A DNA stretch of 64,000 nucleotides from the NCBI GenBank assembly GCA_013407085.1, contig JACCGJ010020065.1, forward strand, positions 109,645 through 173,644, read 5' to 3'. The notes beneath the pieces are model-generated. The model did no database searches. It had not been told where the DNA came from and saw only the letters and a list, made by a program, of their open reading frames with translations. Of this stretch, positions 54,450 to 63,577 are shown piece by piece. Each line of letters opens with the position of its first letter. The first letter of the stretch is position 1. The position numbers and the translations under genes were made by a program. The DNA comes from Atriophallophorus winterbourni (taxonomy: Eukaryota; Platyhelminthes; Trematoda; Plagiorchiida; Microphallidae).

Positions 54450-54895
54450 AATTAACATTCAACATTTTCAATGCACAATGAATATACCAAATTTTGAGTA
54501 TAGCAAATGTGATTGCAAAAACCACTACGTCTTTGTCTGCGTTTATCTGCGTTTCAAAATCAATAAAATGGTTCGCACTGTCTGCTCATAAAACGAGGTC
54601 AGGTGCACATGTGTTAGTCAGATTTCACTCAATCTGCTCACCTCATACGGTCAAACTTAAAAAGAATACAAAGAAAAGACTAACATCTAATTTAAACTTC
54701 TTCTACGTTCAATCGATCGTTTAGTTAAACATCTTAAACGCTATGTTGATACAATAAAGCAAAGAAATGATGGAAAGAAGATTATATGTGGCTTGATATG
54801 GAGCGCCAGCTGGCGACAAGTCGTTTTGTGTGAGTTCAATTCAAATTAGTCGGTCGGGGATTCGGTTGGAATTGTGATCAATAGCGATCGTGCGG
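54450..54895. repeat. Spacer of composite block, tandem copy 2
   Basis: Twin of 51,111-51,540. No coding sense. Confidence 0.7.
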
Positions 54896-54966
54896 AGACG
54901 TTGTTGACCTCCTTCGGTCGATATCGATCATGGATGTACATCACAAGCGCATGAGGGTTTCATGTT
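54896..54966 (-). pseudogene. LINE-Z 3' end, split part 1
   Basis: The 3' motif complement CTCCTTCGGTCGATATCGAT and the GCGCATGAGGGTTTCATGTT edge. The rest of this LINE-Z tail lies at 58,206-58,360. Confidence 0.85.
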
Positions 54967-55166
54967 TCAAGATTCGAGATTCAAGAATTTATGGTATAAA
55001 ATAGCTCGTAGCTGTACAACACCACAGGATATTCGTATAAGGACAATAAATATATATACAAAAAAAGATTGAGTCTTCAGGAAAATCGACAGTTTTGTAG
55101 TTGGAAAAAAAATGCCATGTATTGTGGCGGTATGATGGGTAAAAAAATATTCGTTTGGAAAAAAAA

Positions 55167-56996
55167 TCATGTTATATATGCGGGATGTAGGGTGGAATTA
55201 CTACGCATAAATATATCCAATTTGTTCCTGAAAATCCTTTCACTAGATGATTGGACAACATCTGACGGTAGGGAGTTCCATAAGAAACAAACTTGCACCG
55301 AATAAAAGAACCGACGGCAGTTCCGGTGGGAATGCGGAATATCAAATGCAAATGGGTGAGTACGTGTGGTATGGCTTGACCGGAGGCGAAATAGATGCCT
55401 CAGAGGGTGCGCCTTGGAGTTCATTATTTTGTAGGTTAGTATTAGATCGAATCGAACCCTTCTGCGAAGCAGTGTATCCAAATTAAGCTGCTCAAGTCGA
55501 TTCTCATATGGTAGGTTGCGGAGGCAGCCAACCATTTTAGTTGCTCTGTGATAGATCCTCTCGAGCAGCTTGATGTCCTTTTGTAGCCACGGTGCCCAAG
55601 CTTGCACTGAGTAATCCATCACCGGGTTAATATACGTATTTATGAGCATGGAGAATGATTCCCGGAAAAAATGTCCGAAAATACGCCGAAGCATACCTAG
55701 CATGCGGCTAGCTCGGTTGTACACTGCTTCGCATTGCATGCTAAACTTCAGACTTCCACTAATCCATATGCCGAGGTCTTTTTCTTTGGTTGTCCATTCT
55801 AGTTGATTTGGTCCAAGGTTGTATGAGAATGGAAAATCTTTGCATATTTGCAACATTTTACACTTTCGGAAGTTGAATGGAAGTTTATTTCTCTCCGACC
55901 AGCTGATCAATAGATCCAAATCGCTTTGTAAGCGCAAACAGTCCACGCTTGACTTGATTCGCATCCAAATTTTAACATCATCCGCAAGTAGAACCATTTT
56001 GGCTGTGACAAGTTTCGGAAGGTCGTTGATGTAGAACAAAAAGAGAACCGGACCAAGTACCGAACCTTGTGGGGCACCGCTAGTGTCCTCGATTTCCCCA
56101 GACATCACACCATCGATACGTACAGTTGCTTTGCGATCAAGAAGGTAACTTCTCAGCCAGACAAGAAGGCACCCATTAATACCAACATCGTGCAACTTGC
56201 GCAGCAATATAGAATGGTCCACGCGATCAAACGCCTTTGATATGTCCAAGTAACACGCATGCACGCAACCACCATTATCCACTGCCTGCGTCCAGTCATC
56301 CAGTGTCTCCAGTAGGTTAGTCAAGCAAGAACGAGACTTTCTAAATCCATGTTGCTCTCTGGACAACAAGTTTTGGGCTTCGAGATGACTCACAATTCTT
56401 TCGCACACAATTCGCTCCATAATTTTTGAGATCACTGGAAGGAGTGTAACAGGGCGGTAATTTGCTGGGTCAGAACGAGTTCCACCTTTGTAGATGGGTG
56501 TTATGATTCCTGTCTTCCAGTCATTAGGTACAACACCCTCCCTCAAGGAGTGATTAAATAAATCACAAAGTGGTTCGCACAGTTGACTGCCGCATAACTT
56601 TAGGATTGCAGGTGTGATTCCGTCAGCTCCCGGGGACTTGATGATACTCAACTTGCGTAGGTGGTGCTGCACTATTTCCAAACTGATGCATATATCACAT
56701 ATCGTCTCCGGCACAATTGTTGCTGACAATTCTGATGGTTGTAATTTATCCTTGGGGGTGAAAACTCGTGAATAAAAACTGGCTAGATCGTTAGCGGTTT
56801 CCAGAACAGAATCAGTTAGTCCGTTATCTGTCATGATCGGAAAAACACCGGGTTTCAGCTTCGTAGTGTTGTTAACAGTTCGATAAAGCAGTTTTGGATT
56901 TCGCTGCATTCTTACCGCCAGCTGAATCTGGTGATATTTTTGTCCTCTCGGATGAGATTTGTGACCTGATTCCGCAATTCGCGAAAGTTTGCCCAC
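55167..56996 (-). CDS. CR1a ORF2, reverse transcriptase half (frameshifted)
   Basis: 609 codons open. The real sequence joins the endonuclease half near residue 20. RT blocks: RNPKLLYRTVNN (~32-43), SPGADGITPAIL (~121-132), ANYRPVTLLPVISKIMER (~178-195), HGFRKSRSCLTNLL (~216-229), YLDISKAFDRVDHSILL (~249-265), SGAPQGSVLGPVLFL (~306-320), and the catalytic LLADDVKIW (~336-344, leucine in place of the usual Phe/Tyr). The C-terminus has YHRATKMVGCLRNLPYENRL, RRVRFDLILTYKI and FFYSVQVCFLWNSLPSDVV. Ends at a normal position before the tail. Apart from the single frameshift, the enzyme looks intact. Confidence 0.92.
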   Translation of the reverse strand: MGKLSRIAESGHKSHPRGQKYHQIQLAVRMQRNPKLLYRTVNNTTKLKPGVFPIMTDNGLTDSVLETANDLASFYSRVFTPKDKLQPSELSATIVPETICDICISLEIVQHHLRKLSIIKSPGADGITPAILKLCGSQLCEPLCDLFNHSLREGVVPNDWKTGIITPIYKGGTRSDPANYRPVTLLPVISKIMERIVCERIVSHLEAQNLLSREQHGFRKSRSCLTNLLETLDDWTQAVDNGGCVHACYLDISKAFDRVDHSILLRKLHDVGINGCLLVWLRSYLLDRKATVRIDGVMSGEIEDTSGAPQGSVLGPVLFLFYINDLPKLVTAKMVLLADDVKIWMRIKSSVDCLRLQSDLDLLISWSERNKLPFNFRKCKMLQICKDFPFSYNLGPNQLEWTTKEKDLGIWISGSLKFSMQCEAVYNRASRMLGMLRRIFGHFFRESFSMLINTYINPVMDYSVQAWAPWLQKDIKLLERIYHRATKMVGCLRNLPYENRLEQLNLDTLLRRRVRFDLILTYKIMNSKAHPLRHLFRLRSSHTTRTHPFAFDIPHSHRNCRRFFYSVQVCFLWNSLPSDVVQSSSERIFRNKLDIFMRSNSTLHPAYIT

Positions 56997-58024
56997 GTCG
57001 AATCAGTTCTGGAGACCCTGTGAATAGCCCATGCCAAATTTCGCTTTGCCAACCATTTTCTAGTCCTACTGCGAATTCTGAATTGTGGTTCTTTGCTATT
57101 ATGTTTCGGGACATTTTTAGAATTGAAATGTATCATGTTGATTATGCAATCTGTCAGGGTTGTGCAATGCGAGTCCGGATCACAGAAATTTATATTATGT
57201 TCATCGAAAGCTACCATTGTTTTCATCAAAACAGTGTAATCCACTTTTCTATTTTGTTTTGTTTGCTTTACAATTCTACTGGCGTTGCACACGTATTGAA
57301 ATAGCAGAACGAGGTGGTCGCTTCGACCCAGCGGAGGGTGATACTGAACATCTTCAACGGCTGTGGCTTCGGACGTTAAGACTAGGTCTAGAACAGAGGT
57401 CTGTTGCAAATTTCGTTGTCGTGTATAATCGAAAACATGATTATACAAGGGGATGTAATCGAACAGTTCGCGAAATTTGTAGTCTAGGGATAGGGGTGGG
57501 TGATCTACTCGGTTATATAGTTGAGGCAGATTGAAGTCTCCCATAATCAGCAATTGCGAATTGCGCTGTTTTCCGGCGTACTGCATTGCTTTCAAGAGGT
57601 TTTCGTTATACGCATCCAATGATGATGGTGAACGGTAAACTACACCAACGATGCAACTGTCGCCTGATTCGAGCTTCAAGTTGCACCATAAACTGTCTTC
57701 CAGATCGAGTTCATTATCTGTAACTACCGTACAATATAAACGGTCATGGTGGTTAACAGCTACTCCACCACCTGTTATTAAGCGGTCCCTCCGAAACTGG
57801 GTCATGTTTGGAATAGAGAGCTCGCGATCGCTCACGTGAGGTTGGAACCATGTCTCAGTTATTGCTATAACGTCGAGTGAGTGCTGATTGCAGAGATCCT
57901 TCAGTTCAGTTAGTTTGTTTAACAGGCATTGTGCGTTTGTATATAGGCAATTGATTGTGGTTTTCGTATACAGTGATGGGGCTGAAAGCTCGTCTATTAG
58001 TCCGACCCTTCGAGAGTCGGACAT
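56912..58024 (-). CDS. CR1a ORF2, endonuclease half (frameshifted)
   Basis: A frame of 370 residues. It encodes the apurinic-like endonuclease that nicks target DNA for target-primed reverse transcription. Visible motifs: TNAQCLLNKLTEL (Asn, ~29-41), VIAITETWFQP (catalytic Glu, ~53-63), GGGVAVNHHDRL (~85-96), VGVVYRSPSSLDAYN (~126-140), LLIMGDFNLPQL (Asp-Asn, ~158-169), SVLDLVLTS (~210-218) and GRSDHLVLLFQY (Asp-His, ~232-243). After a linker (RSRTRKWLAKRNLAW) the frame breaks near 56,935: five A where the next frame needs six. Otherwise open from the ATG. Confidence 0.9.
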   Translation of the reverse strand: MSDSRRVGLIDELSAPSLYTKTTINCLYTNAQCLLNKLTELKDLCNQHSLDVIAITETWFQPHVSDRELSIPNMTQFRRDRLITGGGVAVNHHDRLYCTVVTDNELDLEDSLWCNLKLESGDSCIVGVVYRSPSSLDAYNENLLKAMQYAGKQRNSQLLIMGDFNLPQLYNRVDHPPLSLDYKFRELFDYIPLYNHVFDYTRQRNLQQTSVLDLVLTSEATAVEDVQYHPPLGRSDHLVLLFQYVCNASRIVKQTKQNRKVDYTVLMKTMVAFDEHNINFCDPDSHCTTLTDCIINMIHFNSKNVPKHNSKEPQFRIRSRTRKWLAKRNLAWAIHRVSRTDSTWANFRELRNQVTNLIREDKNITRFSWR

Positions 58025-58205
58025 CGGTCGTTTTTTGGGATTGCCACAGTGTTTCTAATCGGAGTCTGATTGTGGAAGCCGTGGTTCATTAGAAGGCGTA
58101 GAAAGTCTGTGATCACTCATTCTGACATCCTTCGGGAGATTCCTATAGTTTGCTTTCCAGTTAGCCCTGACTGATTCCATCATACCTTTCGTTAAAAATG
58201 TTACT

Positions 58206-58360
58206 TTCCGCAGCGTTTAGAATGACGAAACAGTGACAAACTCTACACCAGTGCTCACAGCGATATGCAGTACTCGGTCGACCGGCGTCAGTTGCAAGTC
58301 AGCGGTGTGATTCGCGTTCAGCAGCCAGGAGACGCAGATAATCGATATTCACGTTGCGAA
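58206..58360 (-). pseudogene. LINE-Z 3' end, split part 2
   Basis: Continues the tail interrupted at 54,966, beginning TTCCGCAGCGTTTAGAATGA. It encodes the degenerate zinc finger and the LLAAERES block, then joins the LTR flank as in the other two copies. Confidence 0.85.
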
Positions 58361-58411
58361 ATACCATAGGTTTTAATAGAATAAACTTAAAGATAAGCTA
58401 AATGACAATTT

Positions 58412-58633
58412 TGTAATATAATCTTTCGCAGAGATGCTAGTCCGCTACAGACCGCCGAAATCAGTGCCGATATCACGGGCTGCCGTCGTCGGGATTAAAA
58501 ATGTCCTTTCGGTGGCATAAAAATTAGATAGCACACGTTCTAGACATGATCGGCGAAACTCGCTATCCAGAATTCAGGCGCGGAATAAGTGGAAATTTTA
58601 CTATATGGTCGTCCAATCAATTTCGAGATTACA
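58412..58633 (-). mobile_element. Gypsy LTR, tandem copy 2
   Basis: 222 bases, TGTAATCTCG...ATTATATTACA on the minus strand. Same flank as the other two. Confidence 0.9.
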
Positions 58634-59870
58634 GTGTATCTAAAGTGTCTGGAAAATGATGGAATTTAATCCGTTCCAGGATGTATTATATTTCGATACC
58701 ACTGAAAAAGGGACGAAGAATGTTCTTTACATGTTGGATGTAGTGTAATCTATCAGGAAATTGGACTCGATGACCAGATCATGTGATACGCTCATTTTCC
58801 TTTTTTAGATTAACAGGGTATTTTTTACTAAGTTTTACCCCTAAAGAGTTTGTTTGTTTACTCTTGAAACTTGGGTCCACACTTGATTACTTCAAATGGT
58901 CCGTCGTACGTAGGTTGCAATGGTTTAATTGCATTATGTACTCTAACCAACACGTGTGATCCGGCGGATAATTCCTCTGGTAATTTTGTATCGCCAGTAT
59001 ACTGACGTGTTGGGTTAGGCTGTGCAGAATACATTGCTGAATGCAGTATATGTACATAATCAGCAGGATTTGAGAGTAAGATATCCTGCGTGCTGTTAAC
59101 GAGATTTACATGGAGCTGGATGATAGTTCCATAAATAATGATAATGAGCAACCTAAGCCTGAATTGAAGTATGTACGCATGCCTATGAGAATAAATGTTA
59201 AGTGCTCGGTCCAATGCGTTGAGTCTGGTCTTAGCCATCAAGGACGCCTTGGGATATCTATGCTTCAGTTCAACCATTCCGTTTGCTTCGGTTTTTCTAA
59301 ATCCCTTTGTAACAAGCAGAGAGGAAAGGTTTTGGAAGAGCTTAGACTCGAATTGTTCTCCTCTATCTGTCGTCATGACTGCCGGTGAAACATAATGCGT
59401 AATCACGTGTTCGACGAAAGTTTTTTGCATCAGTCTTCGAGTTTATTTCTAGAAGTGGAACTGCTACCGAACAACGAGTATAGCGATTTGAACATGTTTG
59501 CAGATATTTGTTTCCTATTGCTGCTAGTAAATTCCCGACGATGTGTACATGGACATGACGAAAGCGATTGCTTGTACCAATTAGTTCCTGTGTATGGCCC
59601 TAAAGCATGGCATGTTTGCAAGAATGATACGTTTTTGCCATCTCTCGTAACTCCTTGTTTAAGGCTGTTTATGCTCCGCAAAATATTTTTGCGTGACACT
59701 TGGTTGTGACATGTTGTGCATAGGATCAAATATGACTCTTATATAAGCTCGTGGTAGAACAGGCCGTGGAATACCTGTTGTCATGTTACAAACTATAGTA
59801 TCGCGTGATGCGTCTAAAGACAGAATTTAGACAGATTTTTGAGGAACCTTTCATCTTGTCTCTGGATTTT
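58634..59870 (-). pseudogene. Gypsy pol, integrase and C-terminus, tandem copy 2
   Basis: The minus-strand frame of 190 residues (59,430-58,858) shows KTFVEHVITHYVSPAVMTTD with RGEQFESKLFQNLSSLL (integrase Asp), NGMVELKHRYPKASLMAKTR (Glu), and LPEELSAGSHVLVRVHNAIK, TYDGPFEVIKCGPKF. The integrase core is compressed by a small deletion and several frameshifts. Further upstream (59,440-59,790) are the remains of the zinc-finger half. At ~59,870 it passes into the shared non-gypsy flank. Confidence 0.9.
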
Positions 59871-60215
59871 AGAAATACTGGAAAGTATATCCTGCGATCA
59901 AATCAACTTCTTGTTTAGAAATATGTAAAGTTGCAAAGTTTCAATTAGTTCTCCAGTCAAGTAGAATTCACTCCATAGATCGGTCAGCCAAGCTTCGGTT
60001 TTCACCACCAGTATAACGGTTTCTTTCAATTAAAACTTTTTTACACAACTTCACTTTTGCTATTCTATAAAACACATCCTTTGTTCATTGCTCACTACAT
60101 CTAAATTATGATCATCGTTCGTAAGAACGCGTTATGGAATTTAAATACGATGTATTTTTACACTGCAAACCTTACTGTCATTACTTACATTAGAATCTGA
60201 TTGAACCAAGAGACG
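59871..60215. repeat. Right flank segment of composite block, second copy
   Basis: Matches 20,939-21,268. It ends near ACCAAGAGACG, after which the two loci differ. Confidence 0.75.
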
Positions 60216-61035
60216 TCAGATTTTATTTCGCGCGAAATTTCATGTATCAAATTGTTCTTCTAACAAAATGGAATCGCACGATTTAGAGAATTTTTGATTC
60301 ATATTTTTCTTTTGCTCTATGGTGTTGCCGAATTTATACAATATCTTTCCAAATTATCTAAGAATGTCTTAATTCATCTCACGTTTGCTTAGATATGGTT
60401 AAAAATTGTGAATCGAGTATAATGGACATACACCGAAATTAAGATAAATAAAATTTCTTATTGCTTCTGAGTAACGTGCTCGCATTAATTTTGCTGAGCG
60501 ATTATTCAAGTTCTACCTTGCAAAATTTAATTCATGTTACCAGGAAAGTATGACAAATGGTTACTCATGTTATATGCTCAACATTACAAATTATCTGAAC
60601 GGAATAGTAAGGTATTTTAGTATATTTTGATATTTTGATCGAAATGATATATCATACAACTTCACCAGTGGTAATATTTTCATGTGTTATGACAGTACGT
60701 CTGAATTATTTGAATAAACTGCTATATATTTAGGCAAAATCTTATCTGTAAAATTTTATTATAAAATATCCGACGCGTTTTATATGTTTACAACATTTTA
60801 ATTATACGGTGGTGCATTCAATCAAACCCCAGTTTTAATATTTAGGAAATTAGATACTCAGAACTCAGAACTCAAATACATTTGTATTTGGACGAATGTG
60901 TAACGAATTGAGTTTGACCCGGAATTTGTTACGACGAAATTCTTTTCACGCAGTTCTGTTGCACTTAAAGAGAAATACATGGTCTAACTAATCCTCACTT
61001 TTTCAGTAAAACTGCAAACAGGCATTAAATTTCAA
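60216..61035. other. Unassigned AT-rich sequence
   Basis: No recognised element. A small tandem ACTCAGAACTCAGAACTCA lies near 60,855. Confidence 0.4.
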
Positions 61036-61525
61036 ACAATGTCAAGAGTCTTCGCTTGCTAAACCATATGAAGAACGTTTGAGGAGTCTCAATCTTTTCG
61101 ACTTTCGCTGTCGTCGACTAAGAGGTGACCTCATACTGATGTACAATATTATGCACGTCCCTAACCATCCCTTGTCCAAACTTTTCACACGCTCGCCACC
61201 CCGTGCCAGTCGGAAACACGAACTTTCAGTGCTTATTCCCACTTCAAGACTGAACTGTCGAAGATATTCGTATGCTGTACGTGTAAGTTTCACATGGAAC
61301 ACCCTCCCCTCCACTGTTACACACTCAGCCAACCTGGATATTTTAAAGCTAATTTGGACAAACACTTGAGAGACAACCCAAACTTTGATACGATTTACAC
61401 TACATGAGTTTTCCTGTTCTTCTTTTTTATTGTATATACCTCATTACTCCATCCTATGGTTATTGTTAAGCTAAATGCTTTTTAGACCATTACAACTTTG
61501 AATCACTTTGAATCACTTTGAATCC
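61036..61525 (+). pseudogene. CR1a 3' fragment
   Basis: The plus strand reads KPYEERLRSLNLFDFRCRRL and RGDLILMYNIMHVPNHPL (61,060-61,170), TSRLNCRRYSYAVRVSFTWN (~61,240) and LPSTVTHSANL, the C-terminal end of CR1a ORF2. It ends in a tail of CACTTTGAAT words, four copies, to ~61,525. 5'-truncated. Confidence 0.9.
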
Positions 61526-61529
61526 CTGG

Positions 61530-62028
61530 ATTGAAAATTTGATCTGCTTTACTGAAACGCAGATATAACTCTGTGCCCTAATATCAATGACTATGTAATG
61601 AGAAAATTGTTCACGTCCCGATTGTAGTTAATTTCACACAACTGCAAAAGTAATCTAACTGTATCACAACGAACACCGTAAAATTTCGAACAACATCAAA
61701 TTGCATGTAGCAATCAACAGCAAATATGACAAGTATTACTCCGCGGTGAATCTGGCATATTTTCCCGAAACATTTTTCCAGTAGATAACCTTTAATTTTC
61801 TAAAGGTATTGGAAAGGGGAACGGATAATTACTGCATGTCGAACCAAGCCGGATTACACAAAACTAACGACACACCCCATCGTTGTTGAGGAAAATTACT
61901 ATAAATTGCCTCTACATCAACGCACAATGTCTGGGAAACAAAATCGGTTAACTGCGTGTAGTTTTTCTAAAATGCTCATTGAACATCATCGCCGTAACGG
62001 AAACGTGGCTACAGACTCACCTAACAAA
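61530..62028 (+). pseudogene. CR1a endonuclease start, degenerate, two pieces
   Basis: LICFTETQI (~61,545) and CPNINDYVMRKL (~61,580) look like endonuclease motifs of a CR1-group protein. Then, at 61,890-62,025, ITINCLYINAQCLGNKIG and NIIAVTETWLQTHLTND match residues 22-70 of the CR1a ORF2 at 58 kb. The reading stops at ~62,028, where the RTE element begins, so RTE probably landed in a CR1a copy whose remainder lies beyond the window. Confidence 0.7.
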
Positions 62029-62041
62029 TGACTTACTTGAC

Positions 62042-63577
62042 TTATTCCTGTGAACTCCTGTTGGAGCATAGGGCTGCAACAACGCCACGCCAGCGAACTC
62101 TGTCCTGGGCTGCTATCCTCAGCTTAGTCGATGTCATTCCGGCATCCTTCGCTTCACTCACGACTGATCTTCTCCACGATTGCTTGGGTCGTCCCACTTT
62201 CCTTTTACCTGGGGGATTCCAGTCTAGTGCTTGCCTAGTGACGTTATCAGCTGGTTTGCGGAGTGTGTGACCTATCCACCCCCATTTTCTTTTCTTGATG
62301 TCCTGATCAACGGGGTTCTGGTTGGTTCTACGCCATAGGTCTGTGTTTGAAATCTTCTCAGGCCACCTGATGTTAAGAATGTGGCGCAAGCACTTGTTGA
62401 CAAATGTTTGTATCTTGTTGGTGATGTTGTGGGTAACCCGCCATGTTTCGGACCCGTAGAGGAGGACTGCTTTTACGTTGGTGTTAAAGATGCGGACTTT
62501 GCTGCGCTGGGACAAGGCCTTAGATTTCCAGATGGGGCGCAGGGTGTTGAACGCTACCCTTGCTTTGCTGATTCGGCTCTTGACGTCGTCTTCCGTGCCA
62601 CCATCAATGTTGACCATGCTTCCAAGGTAAACAAAGCGGTCAGTCTCCACCACGTCTTTCCCCTGTAGATGCAGTGGCTGCTGTAGTTGGTTGTTCAATC
62701 GCATCACCTCGGTTTTCTTTATGTTGATTATCAGGCCCGTCTTCTCTGCCTCTTCTGCTAGGCGCGTTAGCTTAGACTGTGCATGCTGTTGCTTGTGAGA
62801 CAGGAGGCCGATGTCATCCGCAAAGTCAAGGTCTTCGATATGTTTGGTGGTGGTCCACTGGGTGCCGGTGTTGCTGCCCTCTGTGGTTCTTCTCATAATC
62901 CAGTCTATGACGATCAAGAAAATTATCGGCGAGAGCATGCAACCTTGCCTCACTCCAGTCTTCACTGGGAAGGGGTCTGTCAGCTCTCCGTTGTGGATGA
63001 TCTGGCATGATGAGTCCTCATAGAGCTGTTGGATGATGTTTATCAGCTTTTGCGGGATTCCGTAGTGTTGCATTAGCTTCCATATTGTCTCACTGTCGAC
63101 GCTGTCAAACGCTTTTTCGAAGTCGACGAAGATCGCGTACAAAGGAGACTGCCATTCGATGGATTGCTCGATGATAATACGCAGAGTGGCGATATGATCT
63201 ATGCGTGACCTATCTTGTCTAAACCCCGCCTGTTCTGTTCTAAGTTTCTTGTCTAACGCCTCTTTCAATCTCTCCAAGATGATTCTGGTCAGTACTTTGT
63301 TGGGGATGGACAGCAACATGATTCCTCGCCAGTTGCCGCATTGGGAAAGGTCGCCTTTCTTGGGGAGCTTTACCAAATGCCCGAGCTTCCAGTCAGCCGG
63401 AACTCTCTCCTGTTCCCATAACTTCACCAGGAAGGGGTGTAACATCTCCGCTGCCGCTGTCGCGTCTGCCTTTAGCGCTTCTGAGGGGATGCCGTCAGGG
63501 CCTGGTGCCTTACCATTCTTCAGGGACTTGATGGCATTGATGATTTCTGCAATTGTTGGGGGTTGATGTTGATGCAT
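62042..63577 (-). CDS. RTE reverse transcriptase
   Basis: 511 codons without a stop. RT blocks: NGKAPGPDGIPSEAL (~21-35), GNWRGIMLLSIPNKVLTRII (~81-100), TEQAGFRQDRSRIDHI (~114-129), YAIFVDFEKAFDSVDSETIW (~147-166, catalytic Asp), TGVRQGCMLSPIIFLIVIDW (~207-226), and HIEDLDFADDIGLLS (~246-260, catalytic pair). C-terminal: FVYLGSMVNIDGG, VLLYGSETWRVT, KRKWGWIGHTLRKP, WNPPGKRKVGRPKQSWRR, AQDRVRWRGVVAALC. The frame continues upstream only after one frameshift near 63,570, in a run of five C. No other damage seen. Confidence 0.95.
   Translation of the reverse strand: MHQHQPPTIAEIINAIKSLKNGKAPGPDGIPSEALKADATAAAEMLHPFLVKLWEQERVPADWKLGHLVKLPKKGDLSQCGNWRGIMLLSIPNKVLTRIILERLKEALDKKLRTEQAGFRQDRSRIDHIATLRIIIEQSIEWQSPLYAIFVDFEKAFDSVDSETIWKLMQHYGIPQKLINIIQQLYEDSSCQIIHNGELTDPFPVKTGVRQGCMLSPIIFLIVIDWIMRRTTEGSNTGTQWTTTKHIEDLDFADDIGLLSHKQQHAQSKLTRLAEEAEKTGLIINIKKTEVMRLNNQLQQPLHLQGKDVVETDRFVYLGSMVNIDGGTEDDVKSRISKARVAFNTLRPIWKSKALSQRSKVRIFNTNVKAVLLYGSETWRVTHNITNKIQTFVNKCLRHILNIRWPEKISNTDLWRRTNQNPVDQDIKKRKWGWIGHTLRKPADNVTRQALDWNPPGKRKVGRPKQSWRRSVVSEAKDAGMTSTKLRIAAQDRVRWRGVVAALCSNRSSQE

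Larger units (their letters stand above)
54967..58205 (-). mobile_element. CR1a, nearly full ORF2, about 3.24 kb
   Basis: The best-preserved CR1a in the window. On the minus strand it starts with the last ~45 codons of an ORF1 (GMMESVRANWKANYRNLPKD, stop at ~58,060), then a complete endonuclease-RT ORF2 in two frames, then a 3' tail of TTGAATCTCGAATC words at 54,967-54,990. It lies inside a LINE-Z tail whose empty form is seen at ~19,300 and ~51,620, so the borders are exact to within a 2-base ambiguity (TT). The element is 5'-truncated within ORF1. Confidence 0.95.

Noticed and set aside
51829..58633. A single LTR retrotransposon bounded by the LTRs at 51,829 and 58,412
   Set aside because: Both LTRs lie at the 3' side of their own pol copy with the same outer flank, and the DNA between includes CR1a and LINE-Z. 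They are tandem-duplicated 3' LTRs, not a 5'/3' pair.
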